This document shows positions 1 to 9,138 of a stretch of 64,000 bases of DNA, piece by piece. The notes under the pieces are model-generated. The model was not told the origin of the DNA. It saw only the letters and a list, made by a program, of their open reading frames with translations, and made no database searches. Source of the DNA: CAYMYN01 sp964394665 (GTDB taxonomy: Bacteria > Planctomycetota > UBA1135 > GCA-002686595); contig CAYMYN010000015.1 of the NCBI GenBank assembly GCA_964394665.1, forward strand, positions 1 through 64,000, read 5' to 3'. The stretch's first letter is position 1. Every line of letters starts with the position of its first letter. The translations under genes and the position numbers were made by a program.

Positions 1-130
1 CGGTGGACCAGCTTGGCCGAACTACGGGTGGACCTGATACCCCGAGCTGTGACACGGAGTTCGGCCCGAGGGCGCTCTCGGGCCTTTCCGACTCCGCGAT
101 CCCATCGGCCCGGAGCCGGCGCGAAGGGGC

Positions 131-167
131 GGGGGCCGCCCGGCGCGCGCCGCGCCGGGCGGCCCCC
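131..167 (-). terminator. Long GC hairpin after groEL
   Basis: A perfect 17-bp inverted repeat (131-147 with 151-167) has a 3-nt CGC spacer and begins 23 nt after the groEL stop. No T-run follows on the transcribed strand, so it is terminator-like by position and stability but not a canonical intrinsic terminator. A second palindrome (GGCCCGAG/CTCGGGCC, 63-84, followed by TTT on the plus strand) could serve a plus-strand gene that ends at the left edge. Confidence 0.6.
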
Positions 168-189
168 TGGACTTGGCCGAGGAAGAGGA

Positions 190-1794
<1,605 letters not shown>

Positions 1795-1859
1795 GGACGT
1801 TGTCTCCTTGGAGTCCTCGTTGGATGGAACCGGGTCGGTCGCTCGGGTGGAGCCCGTCC

Positions 1860-2186
1860 TCAGCCCTCGATGATCCCGAGGATGTCGTCCTCGCGCATGA
1901 TCAGGTACTCGTCGCCGCTGTACTTGACCTCGGTGCCGGCGTAGGCGCTGAAGAGGATGCGGTCGCCCTTCTTGACCGCGAAGGTCGAGCGCTCGCCGCT
2001 GTCGAGCAGGCGGCCCTCACCGATGGAGATGACGATGCCCTCCTTGGGCTTCTCCTTGGCGCTCTCGGGCAGCAGGATGCCGCCGGCGGTCATCTCTTCG
2101 GCCTCGACGCGCTGGACCAGCACGCGGTCGCCGAGGGGACGGATCTGGACGTTCTTCTTGGGGGCGGCTTTGGTCTTGGTGGCCAT
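1860..2186 (-). CDS. groES: 10-kDa co-chaperonin GroES
   Basis: Heptameric lid of the GroEL chamber. Family signatures are LGDRVLVQR at the N-terminus, the mobile loop TAGGILLPESAKEKP, and the C-terminal EYLIMREDDILGIIE. The protein has 108 residues, about 12 more than usual, because of a Lys/Ala-rich N-terminal extension (ATKTKAAPKKN). No internal ATG offers a conventional start, so the extension is probably real. It is first in a two-gene operon with groEL. The 130-bp gap upstream holds the promoter region, where no CIRCE element is visible. Confidence 0.96.
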   Translation of the reverse strand: MATKTKAAPKKNVQIRPLGDRVLVQRVEAEEMTAGGILLPESAKEKPKEGIVISIGEGRLLDSGERSTFAVKKGDRILFSAYAGTEVKYSGDEYLIMREDDILGIIEG

Positions 2187-2315
2187 GGTCGGTGGAACTC
2201 TTCGGGTTGCCGGTTGAGGGACGTGGCGGATGCCTGGTTGGAACGAATGGAGTCCGACCCGCGCTCCACGGCTCCGCGGGGGAGCGGCGTGTGGCGCGGA
2301 CCGGTGGTCGGGGAG

Positions 2316-2738
2316 TCAGCGCGGGGGACCCGGACCCCGGAACGGGGCCTGGTGTCCGCCAGGGCGGGGATCGAGGCCCAGGATCCGCGTGACGTGCGTG
2401 CGCAGCACGCCGGGCTCGAGGGGTTTGTGCATCACGGCCCGCGCGCCCGCCTCGAAGGCCAGGCTCTCGAGGGCCGGGTCGAGCTCGCCCGAGCACAGGA
2501 TCACCGGCACGTGCAGGAGCTCCTGGTGGATGGTGAGCAAGACCTCGAGGCCGGTGGGGGCCGGCATGCGGTAGTCGAGCAGGGCCAGGTGCACGCGCCC
2601 GGCGCGCACGATCGAGAGCGCCTCGCGGCCGCTCTCGGCCTCGATCACCTCGAGCCCCAGGTCCGCGAGCAACTCGCCCAGGCCGCCGCGCAGGGCGGCG
2701 TCGTCGTCGGCGATCAGGACTCGGCGGTCGAGGGACAT
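2316..2738 (-). CDS. Single-domain response regulator (CheY-like receiver)
   Basis: A 140-residue phosphoreceiver domain with no output domain. The acidic pair D11/D12 (LIADDD), the phospho-acceptor D55 in LLDYRMP, the conserved S83 (ILCSGE) and the K105 of MHKPLE are all present, so it should be phosphorylatable. The last 25 residues form a Pro/Gly-rich tail. The frame is open further upstream, but ATG at 2738 (MSLDRR) is chosen because the fold begins there and the upstream part is low-complexity. No histidine kinase is adjacent, so its partner must be encoded elsewhere. It probably acts through protein-protein contacts. Confidence 0.88.
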   Translation of the reverse strand: MSLDRRVLIADDDAALRGGLGELLADLGLEVIEAESGREALSIVRAGRVHLALLDYRMPAPTGLEVLLTIHQELLHVPVILCSGELDPALESLAFEAGARAVMHKPLEPGVLRTHVTRILGLDPRPGGHQAPFRGPGPPR

Positions 2739-3047
2739 CGGATGGGCGCGGATGGGGCTCGCCGCGGCTCGCGGCGGGGAGCCGGTTGGCAAACCCCGTG
2801 CCCCTTCCTGGAACCCCGTCCCGCAAGCGTAACCCCTTGCAAGGCAAGGGATTCGGTGCGCGACTCCGAGCCGGCCGAAGGCCCCGCGCGGCCCCCCTCG
2901 CTGCCAGGCTGGCAGCCCTCGAAGGGCGCCTTGGCGCGCCCTGCCAGATGGGCAGGGCGAGGGGGTCGGCCCCAACGGCGGCCCGCCCGGATCCCGAAGG
3001 ACCCGGGCGGGCCAGGACCCGGCGCGGGGCCGGGTGCGGTGCGAGTC
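2739..3047. other. Intergenic region with three hairpins
   Basis: A 309-bp stretch without a credible gene. It is the upstream region of the response regulator and the downstream region of the 110-residue secreted protein. It holds a perfect 7-bp hairpin (834-840 with 844-850 of the 2 kb block, that is 2834-2840/2844-2850), an 8-bp hairpin GCCCTGCC/GGCAGGGC (2938-2945/2951-2958) and the 11-bp hairpin listed separately at 2980-3013. No clear promoter could be picked. Confidence 0.5.
2980..3013 (-). terminator. GC hairpin after the 110-residue secreted protein gene
   Basis: Perfect 11-bp stem (GGCCCGCCCGG at 2980-2990 with its complement at 3003-3013) with a 12-nt loop, 35 nt beyond the stop codon at 3048. 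No U-tract follows. Confidence 0.5.
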
Positions 3048-3380
3048 CTACTGGGGACTCGAGACCGCGACCTTCGTGGCCATGTCGCCGTCGAAGGTGA
3101 CGGTCGCGGTCCGGCCGATGACGAGCGCTCGCTCGCGGGTGGTCTCCTGACCGTCCAACGTGAACTTCGTGGTCTCCTGCAGCTTCACGTTCAGGGCCTG
3201 GCCCTCGATCTCGAGCGCGAAGGAGGTGCCATCCTGCGCGACGCGCTGGATCGTGCCGGTGCGTTGGTCGAGCACGTAGGCGCTCTCGATCCGCGCCTCG
3301 CTCGCCGCGCGGGCCGGCGCGAAGGGGGCCGCGGCGAACAGGGCGAGGAGGGTCGCGGTCGTCGTGATGGAGTGCTTCAT
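3048..3380 (-). CDS. Small secreted protein of unknown function
   Basis: 110 residues. A clear Sec signal peptide covers about residues 1-25 (MKHSITTTATLLALFAAAPF, then APARA before the mature SEA). The mature part of about 85 residues looks like one small beta domain: a repeated pattern of short strands with GTIQRVAQDG, TTKFTLDGQE and TVTFDGDMATKVAV. This resembles DUF5666-type OB-like modules, but that is only an impression. A purine-rich GGAGA lies just before the ATG. It is transcribed divergently from the dipeptidase gene. Its function is unknown; an exported or periplasmic location is the only supported inference. Confidence 0.72.
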   Translation of the reverse strand: MKHSITTTATLLALFAAAPFAPARAASEARIESAYVLDQRTGTIQRVAQDGTSFALEIEGQALNVKLQETTKFTLDGQETTRERALVIGRTATVTFDGDMATKVAVSSPQ

Positions 3381-3489
3381 GGGTCGTTCTCCGGGTTGGG
3401 CGGCGGGAAGCGCCGCTCGGGTTGGAGGGACTCGACTTCGTGGTCCGCGGGGATCGCCCCGCGCATGGGCCTGGTTCTAGGCCTGCGTT

Positions 3490-3518
3490 CTGAACCCGAG
3501 GTGAAACCGACCTACAAT
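3490..3518 (+). promoter_or_regulatory. Candidate promoter for the M19 dipeptidase gene
   Basis: CTGAAC (3490-3495), a 17-nt spacer and TACAAT (3513-3518). This is the best sigma-70-like match in the divergent intergenic region and would give a leader of about 105 nt. Confidence 0.4.
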
Positions 3519-3629
3519 CGCCTTCATCCGGGCGCGCCGCGGCTCCGACCTGGGCGCGGAGCCCCGCGCGGTGGTCCACGGCGCGTCGTGTGAATCGTCC
3601 CTCATCGACTCCGACACGTTTCGAACACG

Positions 3630-4772
3630 ATGCACACCGAGCACGAAGTCCACGCCGCACCGACCGGCGTGTTCGACGCACACGTGGACTCGCTGCAGCG
3701 CGCCCTCGACCTGGGGCACGACCTCGGCACGCGCACGGCCGGACACCTCGACCTCGTGCGTGGACGCGCGGGGGGGCTGGGCGCGGTGGTGCTCGTGTGT
3801 TGGGTCGATCCGCGACACGACGACGGCGAGGGCGGATCCGCGCGGCGCGCGCGAGCGCTGCTGCGCGAGGCCCAGCGCCTCTTCGAGCGGCACCCCGAGC
3901 TCGTGCGCTTCGCCGGCAATGGTCACGCGTTGGCGCAGGCCCGCGCGCGGGGGCTCGTCGCGGCCGTGCCGGGCATCGAGGGCGGCCACGCGATCGAACG
4001 CGACCTCGGCGAGCTCGAGCGATTCTTCGCCCAGGGCGTGCGCGTGTTGACGCTCGTGTGGAACAACCACCTGCCCTGGATCCGCTCCTGCCAGGACGGC
4101 GCCGGCGCGGGCGTCCCGGCGGGCCTCTCGCCCTTCGGGCGCGACGTCGTGCGGCGCATGAACGAGCTGGGCATGGTCGTCGACCTCTCCCACGCCGGCG
4201 AACGCAGCTTCTTCGACGCGCTGGAGACGACGGGCAGGCCGGTGCTCGCCAGCCACTCGGGCTGCCGCGCCCTGCACGAGCACCCGCGCAATCTGACCGA
4301 CGATCAATTGCGGGCGCTGGCGGAGAACGGCGGGGTGGTCGGCATCGCCTTCTATCCGAGTTTCCTCGACGCGCAGGCGCGCGCGGCCTCGAACCGCGTG
4401 CGCGCCAGCGAGGAGTTCCGCGCCCTGCGGGCCGAGAACGACACGGCCCTCTTCCTGCGCCAGACCGAGCTGATGCGCGCCCGCGTCGAGCCCCTGCCCC
4501 TGGCGCGCGTCGCCGACCACGTGTTGCACGCGATCGAGGTGGCGGGCGTCGCGCACGTCGGCATCGGTTCGGACTTCGACGGCATCGAGGACACGCCCGA
4601 GGGCCTGCACGACGCCACGGGGTATCCGCTCCTGGCGGACGAGCTGCGCCGCCGCGGGCTCGACCAGGCGGAGGTCGACGCCGTGCTGGGCGGCAACGTG
4701 CGGCGCGTGTTCGAGGCCGTGACGGGCCCGGGCAGCGCGGCGTGGACGGCGACGCTCGAGCCGCTCCCGTAG
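3630..4772 (+). CDS. Membrane dipeptidase, peptidase family M19
   Basis: Zinc-dependent dipeptidase of the renal dipeptidase/amidohydrolase fold, expected to hydrolyse dipeptides. At 380 residues the length is typical. Metal-site residues appear in order: H18 and D20 (DAHVD), E117 (GIEGG), H188 (DLSHAG) and H209 (ASHSG), followed by the D315/D317 region (GIGSDFDG). The NLTDDQLRALAENGGVVGI block is highly characteristic. No signal peptide is seen, so it is probably cytosolic despite the family name. It stands alone, with the next gene 80 nt downstream behind its own structured leader. Natural substrates cannot be deduced. Confidence 0.93.
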   Translation: MHTEHEVHAAPTGVFDAHVDSLQRALDLGHDLGTRTAGHLDLVRGRAGGLGAVVLVCWVDPRHDDGEGGSARRARALLREAQRLFERHPELVRFAGNGHALAQARARGLVAAVPGIEGGHAIERDLGELERFFAQGVRVLTLVWNNHLPWIRSCQDGAGAGVPAGLSPFGRDVVRRMNELGMVVDLSHAGERSFFDALETTGRPVLASHSGCRALHEHPRNLTDDQLRALAENGGVVGIAFYPSFLDAQARAASNRVRASEEFRALRAENDTALFLRQTELMRARVEPLPLARVADHVLHAIEVAGVAHVGIGSDFDGIEDTPEGLHDATGYPLLADELRRRGLDQAEVDAVLGGNVRRVFEAVTGPGSAAWTATLEPLP

Positions 4773-4831
4773 CCTCGGCAGCACCTTTTTCGCGCGCCGA
4801 CCCGCAACCGCGGGCGCTCGCCGTGGTCAGG

Positions 4832-4849
4832 ACCTCCGAACCTGGAGGT
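4832..4849 (+). promoter_or_regulatory. Shine-Dalgarno site paired in a hairpin
   Basis: ACCTCC (4832-4837) pairs perfectly with GGAGGT (4844-4849) across a 6-nt loop, and the ATG follows at 4854. The GGAGG is therefore both a strong ribosome-binding site and the 3' arm of a hairpin. This could limit translation initiation of the DUF669-like gene. Confidence 0.6.
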
Positions 4850-4853
4850 ACCC

Positions 4854-5351
4854 ATGCACTACGACTTCAGCACGGTCCAAGACACCGAGTCCTTCGCCAG
4901 CGTCCCCGAGGGGATCCATGCCTGCCGCGTGGCGGGTGTCCGCGAGGGACACTCCCGGGATGGCAGCGTCCAGTGGCACCTGCGGCTCGAGGTCGCCGAC
5001 GGCGAACACGCCGGACGCACGGCGGCCTGGGACACCCTGACTTGGAGCGAGCGCGGCGTGCCGCGGGTCAAACACGTGCTCGAGGCCCTGGGCTTCGACG
5101 TGCGCGGCGAGATCGACCTCGAGCCGGAGGAACTGGTCGGACGGCGCGCCCGGGTCGAGCTGGTGCTCGAGGAGCGCGAGGATCCCCTGCGTTCCCGGCG
5201 CGTGGTCCGGCTCCGGGTGCCGTACCTCGGTTACGAGGCGGACGAGGGGGGCGCCGTTGACGCCTGGGGTGCCGAGGACGGATCATCCCGCCATGACCCC
5301 TTCGAAGGGAGCCCGGCCCGCTCCCGCAACGGTGCCGGCGATGCCGGCTGA
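4854..5351 (+). CDS. DUF669-like protein, putative DNA-metabolism accessory
   Basis: 165 residues. The start MHYDFSTVQDTESFASVPEG and the following beta-rich block (CRVAGVREGH, WHLRLEVADGEHAGR, WDTLTWSERG) resemble DUF669, a family best known from phage replication modules and suspected to bind single-stranded DNA. The last 40 residues are charged and disordered. The start is fixed by a strong GGAGG site 5 nt upstream. The stop overlaps the chosen cytidine deaminase start by 11 nt, so the gene heads an operon with cdd and ligA. A role in DNA metabolism is inferred from family resemblance plus the ligase neighbour; the family call is moderate. Confidence 0.68.
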   Translation: MHYDFSTVQDTESFASVPEGIHACRVAGVREGHSRDGSVQWHLRLEVADGEHAGRTAAWDTLTWSERGVPRVKHVLEALGFDVRGEIDLEPEELVGRRARVELVLEEREDPLRSRRVVRLRVPYLGYEADEGGAVDAWGAEDGSSRHDPFEGSPARSRNGAGDAG

Positions 5352-5766
5352 GGCCGAGCTCGACGCGTTGATCTCCGCCGCCCACGCCGTGGCCGAACGC
5401 GCCTACTGCCCCTACTCGCGCCTGCGGGTGGGGGCTGCCCTGCTCGACGAAGCGGGCCGCATCCACGTCGGATGCAACGTCGAGAACGCCAGCTATGGCC
5501 TGACGGTCTGCGCCGAGCGCAATGCCCTCGCGCGGGCCGTCGGCGAGGGCGCGCGAACCTTCCGCGCCGTGGTGATCGTCTCCAGCCGTCCCGAGCCGCT
5601 GCCGCCCTGCGGAGCCTGCCGCCAGGTCCTGCACGAGTTCGCGCCGCACCTGTGGGTGGTCTCGATCGGCCCGGCGGGCGCGCGCGACGCGCGGCGCCTC
5701 GACGAGCTCCTGCCGGGGGCCTTCGGGCCGCCGTCGGTTCCGCCCGGGACGGACGAGCCGCGATGA
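5341..5766 (+). CDS. cdd: Cytidine deaminase
   Basis: Deaminates cytidine and deoxycytidine to (deoxy)uridine in pyrimidine salvage. The compact homotetrameric-type fold is indicated by YCPYSRLRVGAALL, the catalytic C57-A-E59 (TVCAERNA) and the zinc pair C90/C93 (PPCGACRQVL). Start: ATG 5341 gives 141 residues beginning right at the first helix. ATG 5293 and GTG 5257 in the same frame would add a Pro/Ala-rich leader unlike the family. The gene overlaps the upstream gene by 11 nt and ligA by 4 nt (ATGA), implying translational coupling in a three-gene operon. Confidence 0.93.
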   Translation: MPAEAELDALISAAHAVAERAYCPYSRLRVGAALLDEAGRIHVGCNVENASYGLTVCAERNALARAVGEGARTFRAVVIVSSRPEPLPPCGACRQVLHEFAPHLWVVSIGPAGARDARRLDELLPGAFGPPSVPPGTDEPR

Positions 5767-7949
5767 GCGCGCGCAAGAAGGCGACGACGGGGCGAGGCCC
5801 GCGGGCAGTCCCGGCCGAGCTCTCGCCCGACGCGGCGGCGCGGCGCGCCGCGGAGCTGCGCGAGGAGATCGAGCGCCATGACGTCCTCTACCACGTCGAG
5901 GGCAAGCCGGAGATCGCCGACGTCGAGTACGACGCGTTGTTCCGCGAGCTGGTCGAGCTCGAGGCGGCGCACCCCGAGCTCGCCACGCCCCACAGTCCGA
6001 CCCAGCGGGTCGGGGCGGCCCTGCCCGAGGGGGCTGGCTTCGCGAAGGTGCGGCACGAGGTGCCGATGCTCTCGATCGACAGCCTGTTCGACGCGGACGA
6101 GGTGCGCGAGTACGGCCAGAAGGTCGCGCGGTACCTGGGCCTGAAGGAGGAAGCCGAGGAGCTCGAGTGGGCCTGCGAGCCCAAGCTCGACGGCGCGAGC
6201 ATCGCGCTGCTCTACGAGGGTGGCCGGCTCGTGCGCGCCGCGACCCGCGGCGACGGCCTGGTGGGGGAGGACATCACGGCCAACATCCGCACCATCGGGA
6301 GCGTGCCCCTGCGCCTGCGCGGCCCGGGGCGCTCGCTGCCGAGCCTGCTCGAAGTGCGCGGCGAGGTGCTGATGCGCCGGGCGCGCTTCCTCGAGTTCAA
6401 CCTGGCGCGCAAAGAACAGGGAAAGGAGCTGCTCGCCAACCCGCGCAACGCCGCGGCGGGCGCCCTGCGGCGGAACGACCCGGCCGAGGTCGCGCGGTAT
6501 CCGCTGGAGTTCCTCGCCTGGGCCGTGGCGCGCTTGGAAGGCCCGCGCTTCGAGACGCAGGGCGAGTTGTTCGAGGCCTGCCGGACCTGGGGTCTACCGG
6601 ACACGGGCCTGCGCCGGGTCGTGCGAGGGATCGACGCCTGCCTCGCCTACCACCACGACCTCGAGGCGCGGCGCGACGAGCTGCCCTACGAGCTCGACGG
6701 CGTGGTGTGCAAGCTCGATCGACTGGACCTGCGCGAGCGCCTGGGACGCACGGCGCGCGCTACGCGTTGGCAGTTCGCCTACAAGTTCGCCGCCGTCGAG
6801 GCCACCAGCACCCTGCGCGCGATCGAAGTCAGCGTCGGCACCAACGGCCGGCTGACGCCCCGCGCGCACGTCGACCCGGTGGAGATCGGCGGCGTGGTCG
6901 TGCGCCATGCCACCCTGCACAACGCCGACTACGTGTCGGCCCTGGGCGTGAGGATCGGGGATCGGGTGTTCGTGCGGCGCGCGGGGGACGTGATCCCGCA
7001 GATCTTCGCCGTGGCGACGCCGGCGACGGGCCAGGCGCCGGCGGGCTGGGAGGCGGAGTTGCCCGCGGAGCTGCGCGATCCCCGCGGCAAGGCGCGCCCC
7101 GGCGTCGCGTGGCGCTGGCGCGCCGAGTACCAGCCGCCCGCGAAGTGCCCGGCCTGCGGCACGCCGTCCGTGCAGGACGGCAAGTACTGGCTGTGTCCCA
7201 ACGTCCAGGACTGCCCGCCGCAGCGCGTGGGGCGCACCGTGGCCCTGTGCGCGCGCGGCGCCTTCGAGATCGAGGGCATCGGCGAGAAGCAGGTCGAGCA
7301 GCTCTTCGAGGCGGGCCTGCTGCACGAGCCGGCCGACGTCTTCCACCTCGACCGCGACGAGGGCACCCGCACGCGGATGCTCGAGCTCGAGCGCTGGGGC
7401 GAGAAGAGCGTGGCCAACTTGTTCGCCCAGATCGAGCGCGCGCGCCGCGCGCCCCTCGACCGTTTCCTCGTCGCGCTCTCGATCCCCGACGTGGGGCCGG
7501 CGACGGCCCGGCTGTTGGCGCGGACCTTCGGGGACCTCGAGCGCCTCGCCGGGGCGAGCGAGGAGGATCTGCTGCACATCGACGGCGTCGGACCCCAGAT
7601 GGCGGCCTCGATCCAGGGTTGGTTCCGCCACGAGCAGAGCCGCCGCATGCTGGCCCGGCTCGCGGCCGGAGGAGTCGAGATCCAACCCCTCGCGTCGGCC
7701 GCGGCGGGCGGGGCCTTCGAGGGCAAGAGCGTGGTCTTCACCGGCACGCTCGAGCGCCTGACGCGCGCCGAGGCCAAGTCCCGGGTCGAGGCCCAGGGCG
7801 GCCGCGTGGGCTCGGCGGTCACGGGCCGCACGGACTACCTCGTCCAGGGCGGCAAGCCCGGCAGCAAGGCCAAGAAGGCCGCCGAGCTGGGCGTCGAGGT
7901 CCTGCTCGAGCCCGAGTTCCTCGCGCGCCTGGAGTCCGGGGGGGCGTAG
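5763..7949 (+). CDS. ligA: NAD-dependent DNA ligase
   Basis: Seals nicks in DNA during replication and repair using NAD+. At 728 residues it is slightly longer than the usual 670. Order of parts: N-terminal Ia domain (IERHDVLYHV, EYDALFREL), nucleotidyltransferase core with the adenylated lysine K141 in CEPKLDGAS, OB fold, a Cys4 zinc finger (C462, C465, C478, C484), helix-hairpin-helix repeats (SIPDVGPATARLLA, IDGVGPQMAASI) and a C-terminal BRCT domain from about residue 650. About 20 extra basic residues precede the Ia domain. ATG 5763 overlaps the cdd stop as ATGA. Essential replication gene. Confidence 0.97.
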   Translation: MSARKKATTGRGPRAVPAELSPDAAARRAAELREEIERHDVLYHVEGKPEIADVEYDALFRELVELEAAHPELATPHSPTQRVGAALPEGAGFAKVRHEVPMLSIDSLFDADEVREYGQKVARYLGLKEEAEELEWACEPKLDGASIALLYEGGRLVRAATRGDGLVGEDITANIRTIGSVPLRLRGPGRSLPSLLEVRGEVLMRRARFLEFNLARKEQGKELLANPRNAAAGALRRNDPAEVARYPLEFLAWAVARLEGPRFETQGELFEACRTWGLPDTGLRRVVRGIDACLAYHHDLEARRDELPYELDGVVCKLDRLDLRERLGRTARATRWQFAYKFAAVEATSTLRAIEVSVGTNGRLTPRAHVDPVEIGGVVVRHATLHNADYVSALGVRIGDRVFVRRAGDVIPQIFAVATPATGQAPAGWEAELPAELRDPRGKARPGVAWRWRAEYQPPAKCPACGTPSVQDGKYWLCPNVQDCPPQRVGRTVALCARGAFEIEGIGEKQVEQLFEAGLLHEPADVFHLDRDEGTRTRMLELERWGEKSVANLFAQIERARRAPLDRFLVALSIPDVGPATARLLARTFGDLERLAGASEEDLLHIDGVGPQMAASIQGWFRHEQSRRMLARLAAGGVEIQPLASAAAGGAFEGKSVVFTGTLERLTRAEAKSRVEAQGGRVGSAVTGRTDYLVQGGKPGSKAKKAAELGVEVLLEPEFLARLESGGA

Positions 7950-8034
7950 CGCCCGCGCTCGATGAAACGCGATTCACGCTGGCCGGCAGGAACTCGAGCC
8001 GCCCGCTGCTCCGACGGGACGCAGGAGCGGCGTC

Positions 8035-8064
8035 CTGGTCCCCCGACGGCCCGGCGGCTATGTT
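8035..8064 (+). promoter_or_regulatory. Promoter of the sigma factor gene, near-leaderless
   Basis: CTGGTC (8035-8040), 18-nt spacer, TATGTT (8059-8064). The ATG lies 11 nt after the -10. The same CTGGTC-N18-TAnnnT layout occurs before the tRNA gene at 8951. Confidence 0.5.
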
Positions 8065-8075
8065 CGCCCCTCGCC

Positions 8076-8825
8076 ATGGTCGCCCCCGACGACGAGCCCA
8101 GGAGCCCGCGACCCGAGTCGCCGCGGCCTCGACCCGCCGCAGCCGGTGGCCCGGCGGGGGAGCGCGCGCCGGCGCCCGGCGACTTGCCCGAGGGGTTCGA
8201 GGACGACCTCACCGCGGAGCTCGTGCGCCGCGCCCAGGAGGGCGACTCCGAGGCGCTCAACGACCTGTTCACCCGCTACCACGGAGTCATGGTCGAGCAA
8301 GCTCGTCGGCGGCTCGGCCCGCGCCTGCGGGCCAAGGAAGAGCCCGACGACCTCGCCCAGACCACCTTCCGCGAGGCGGCCCGCGACTTCGCGCGGTACC
8401 GCTACCAGGGCGCCGGCAGCCTGCTGCGCTGGTTGATCCAGATCCTGCAGAACAAGATCCGCGACCGGGCCGAGTTCTACTCCGCGGACAAGCGGGACAC
8501 CGGCAAGGAACGCAGCATGGAGGTCAGCGACGACGACGCGGACGGGGGCGTGCGCACCGTCGAGCCGCCGGCTCCGGACCTGTCGGTGACGATGCAGGTC
8601 CAGCGGGACGAGAACTTCCTGCTCCTGCGCCGCGCCCTCCAGGAGCTCTCCGACGACCACCGCCGCGCGATCACGCTGGTCTTCTTCCAGGGCAAGTCCC
8701 TGCGCGAGGCCGGCCAGGAGCTCGGCGGCCGCAGCGAGGACGCGGTGCGCATGCTCCTGCGCCGGGCGGAGGAGCGCATGGCCGAGCTGCTGCGCTCCTC
8801 GCTCGGCAAGGACCTGGGCGAGTAG
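8076..8825 (+). CDS. ECF-like sigma-70 family RNA polymerase sigma factor
   Basis: 249 residues. The first 45 or so are Pro/Arg-rich and probably disordered. Sigma-2 follows (LVRRAQEGDSEALNDLFTRY, then DLAQTTFREAARDF as the core-binding and -10 recognition helix). A charged linker leads to sigma-4 (LQELSDDHRRAITLVFFQG, SLREAGQELGGRSEDAVRML). Sigma-3 is absent, as in ECF factors; RYRYQGAGSLLRWLIQILQNKI is typical of planctomycete sigma factors. No anti-sigma gene is adjacent, so control may lie in the extended N-terminus or elsewhere. ATG 8076 is chosen over an upstream in-frame ATG because a -10 box sits 11 nt before it. Confidence 0.9.
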   Translation: MVAPDDEPRSPRPESPRPRPAAAGGPAGERAPAPGDLPEGFEDDLTAELVRRAQEGDSEALNDLFTRYHGVMVEQARRRLGPRLRAKEEPDDLAQTTFREAARDFARYRYQGAGSLLRWLIQILQNKIRDRAEFYSADKRDTGKERSMEVSDDDADGGVRTVEPPAPDLSVTMQVQRDENFLLLRRALQELSDDHRRAITLVFFQGKSLREAGQELGGRSEDAVRMLLRRAEERMAELLRSSLGKDLGE

Positions 8826-8950
8826 GGGAGGCCCCCCCCGGGGATCCGCCGTCGGCCCGCGTCCGGCTCCGCGTCGCCCGCGCGCCCGGGTCGGCCCACC
8901 GCGGGGGGCCAGCCGGCGGCCCTTTTCGCCGCGGCGGGGGGCGCTGCCCC

Positions 8951-8980
8951 CTGGTCCGGCGACCTGCCGGACACTACACT
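8951..8980 (+). promoter_or_regulatory. Promoter of tRNA-Val
   Basis: CTGGTC (8951-8956), 18-nt spacer, TACACT (8975-8980). The mature tRNA begins 16 nt further. Because the product is a tRNA, this helps anchor the -10/-35 consensus of the organism independently of start-codon choices. Confidence 0.55.
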
Positions 8981-8996
8981 CCCCGCCTCTGGAACC

Positions 8997-9071
8997 GGGC
9001 GATTAACTCAATGGCAGAGTGCCACGTTCACAGCGTGGAAGTTACTGGTTCAAGTCCAGTATCGCCCACCA
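8997..9071 (+). tRNA. tRNA-Val (anticodon CAC)
   Basis: Full cloverleaf. Acceptor stem GGGCGAT/ATCGCCC (8997-9003, 9061-9067); D arm ACTC-AATGGCA-GAGT; anticodon arm CCACG-TTCACAG-CGTGG with anticodon CAC at 9029-9031; T arm ACTGG-TTCAAGT-CCAGT. The discriminator is A and the 3' CCA (9069-9071) is encoded. It reads GUG codons, which are abundant in this GC-rich genome. Confidence 0.97.
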
Positions 9072-9138
9072 GCCCACCGCGCCGGGCATCCGCGGGCTGA
9101 GTCCCGCGCCCCGATCTCGGGTCCCGGGGTTGGCCGCC

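Noticed and set aside
2..37. Possible C-terminal tail of a plus-strand gene (GGPAWPNYGWT then TGA) at the left edge
   Set aside because: Only 11 codons are visible. The other two plus frames are open as well, so the frame cannot be chosen, even though a palindrome with TTT follows at 63-87.
2187..2315. CIRCE element or heat-shock promoter upstream of groES
   Set aside because: No TTAGCACTC-N9-GAGTGCTAA-like repeat is present in the 130 bp upstream, nor a convincing sigma-32 promoter.
1800..3593. Long plus-strand ORF over groES, the response regulator and the small secreted protein
   Set aside because: It lies opposite three supported genes and has no conserved motifs.
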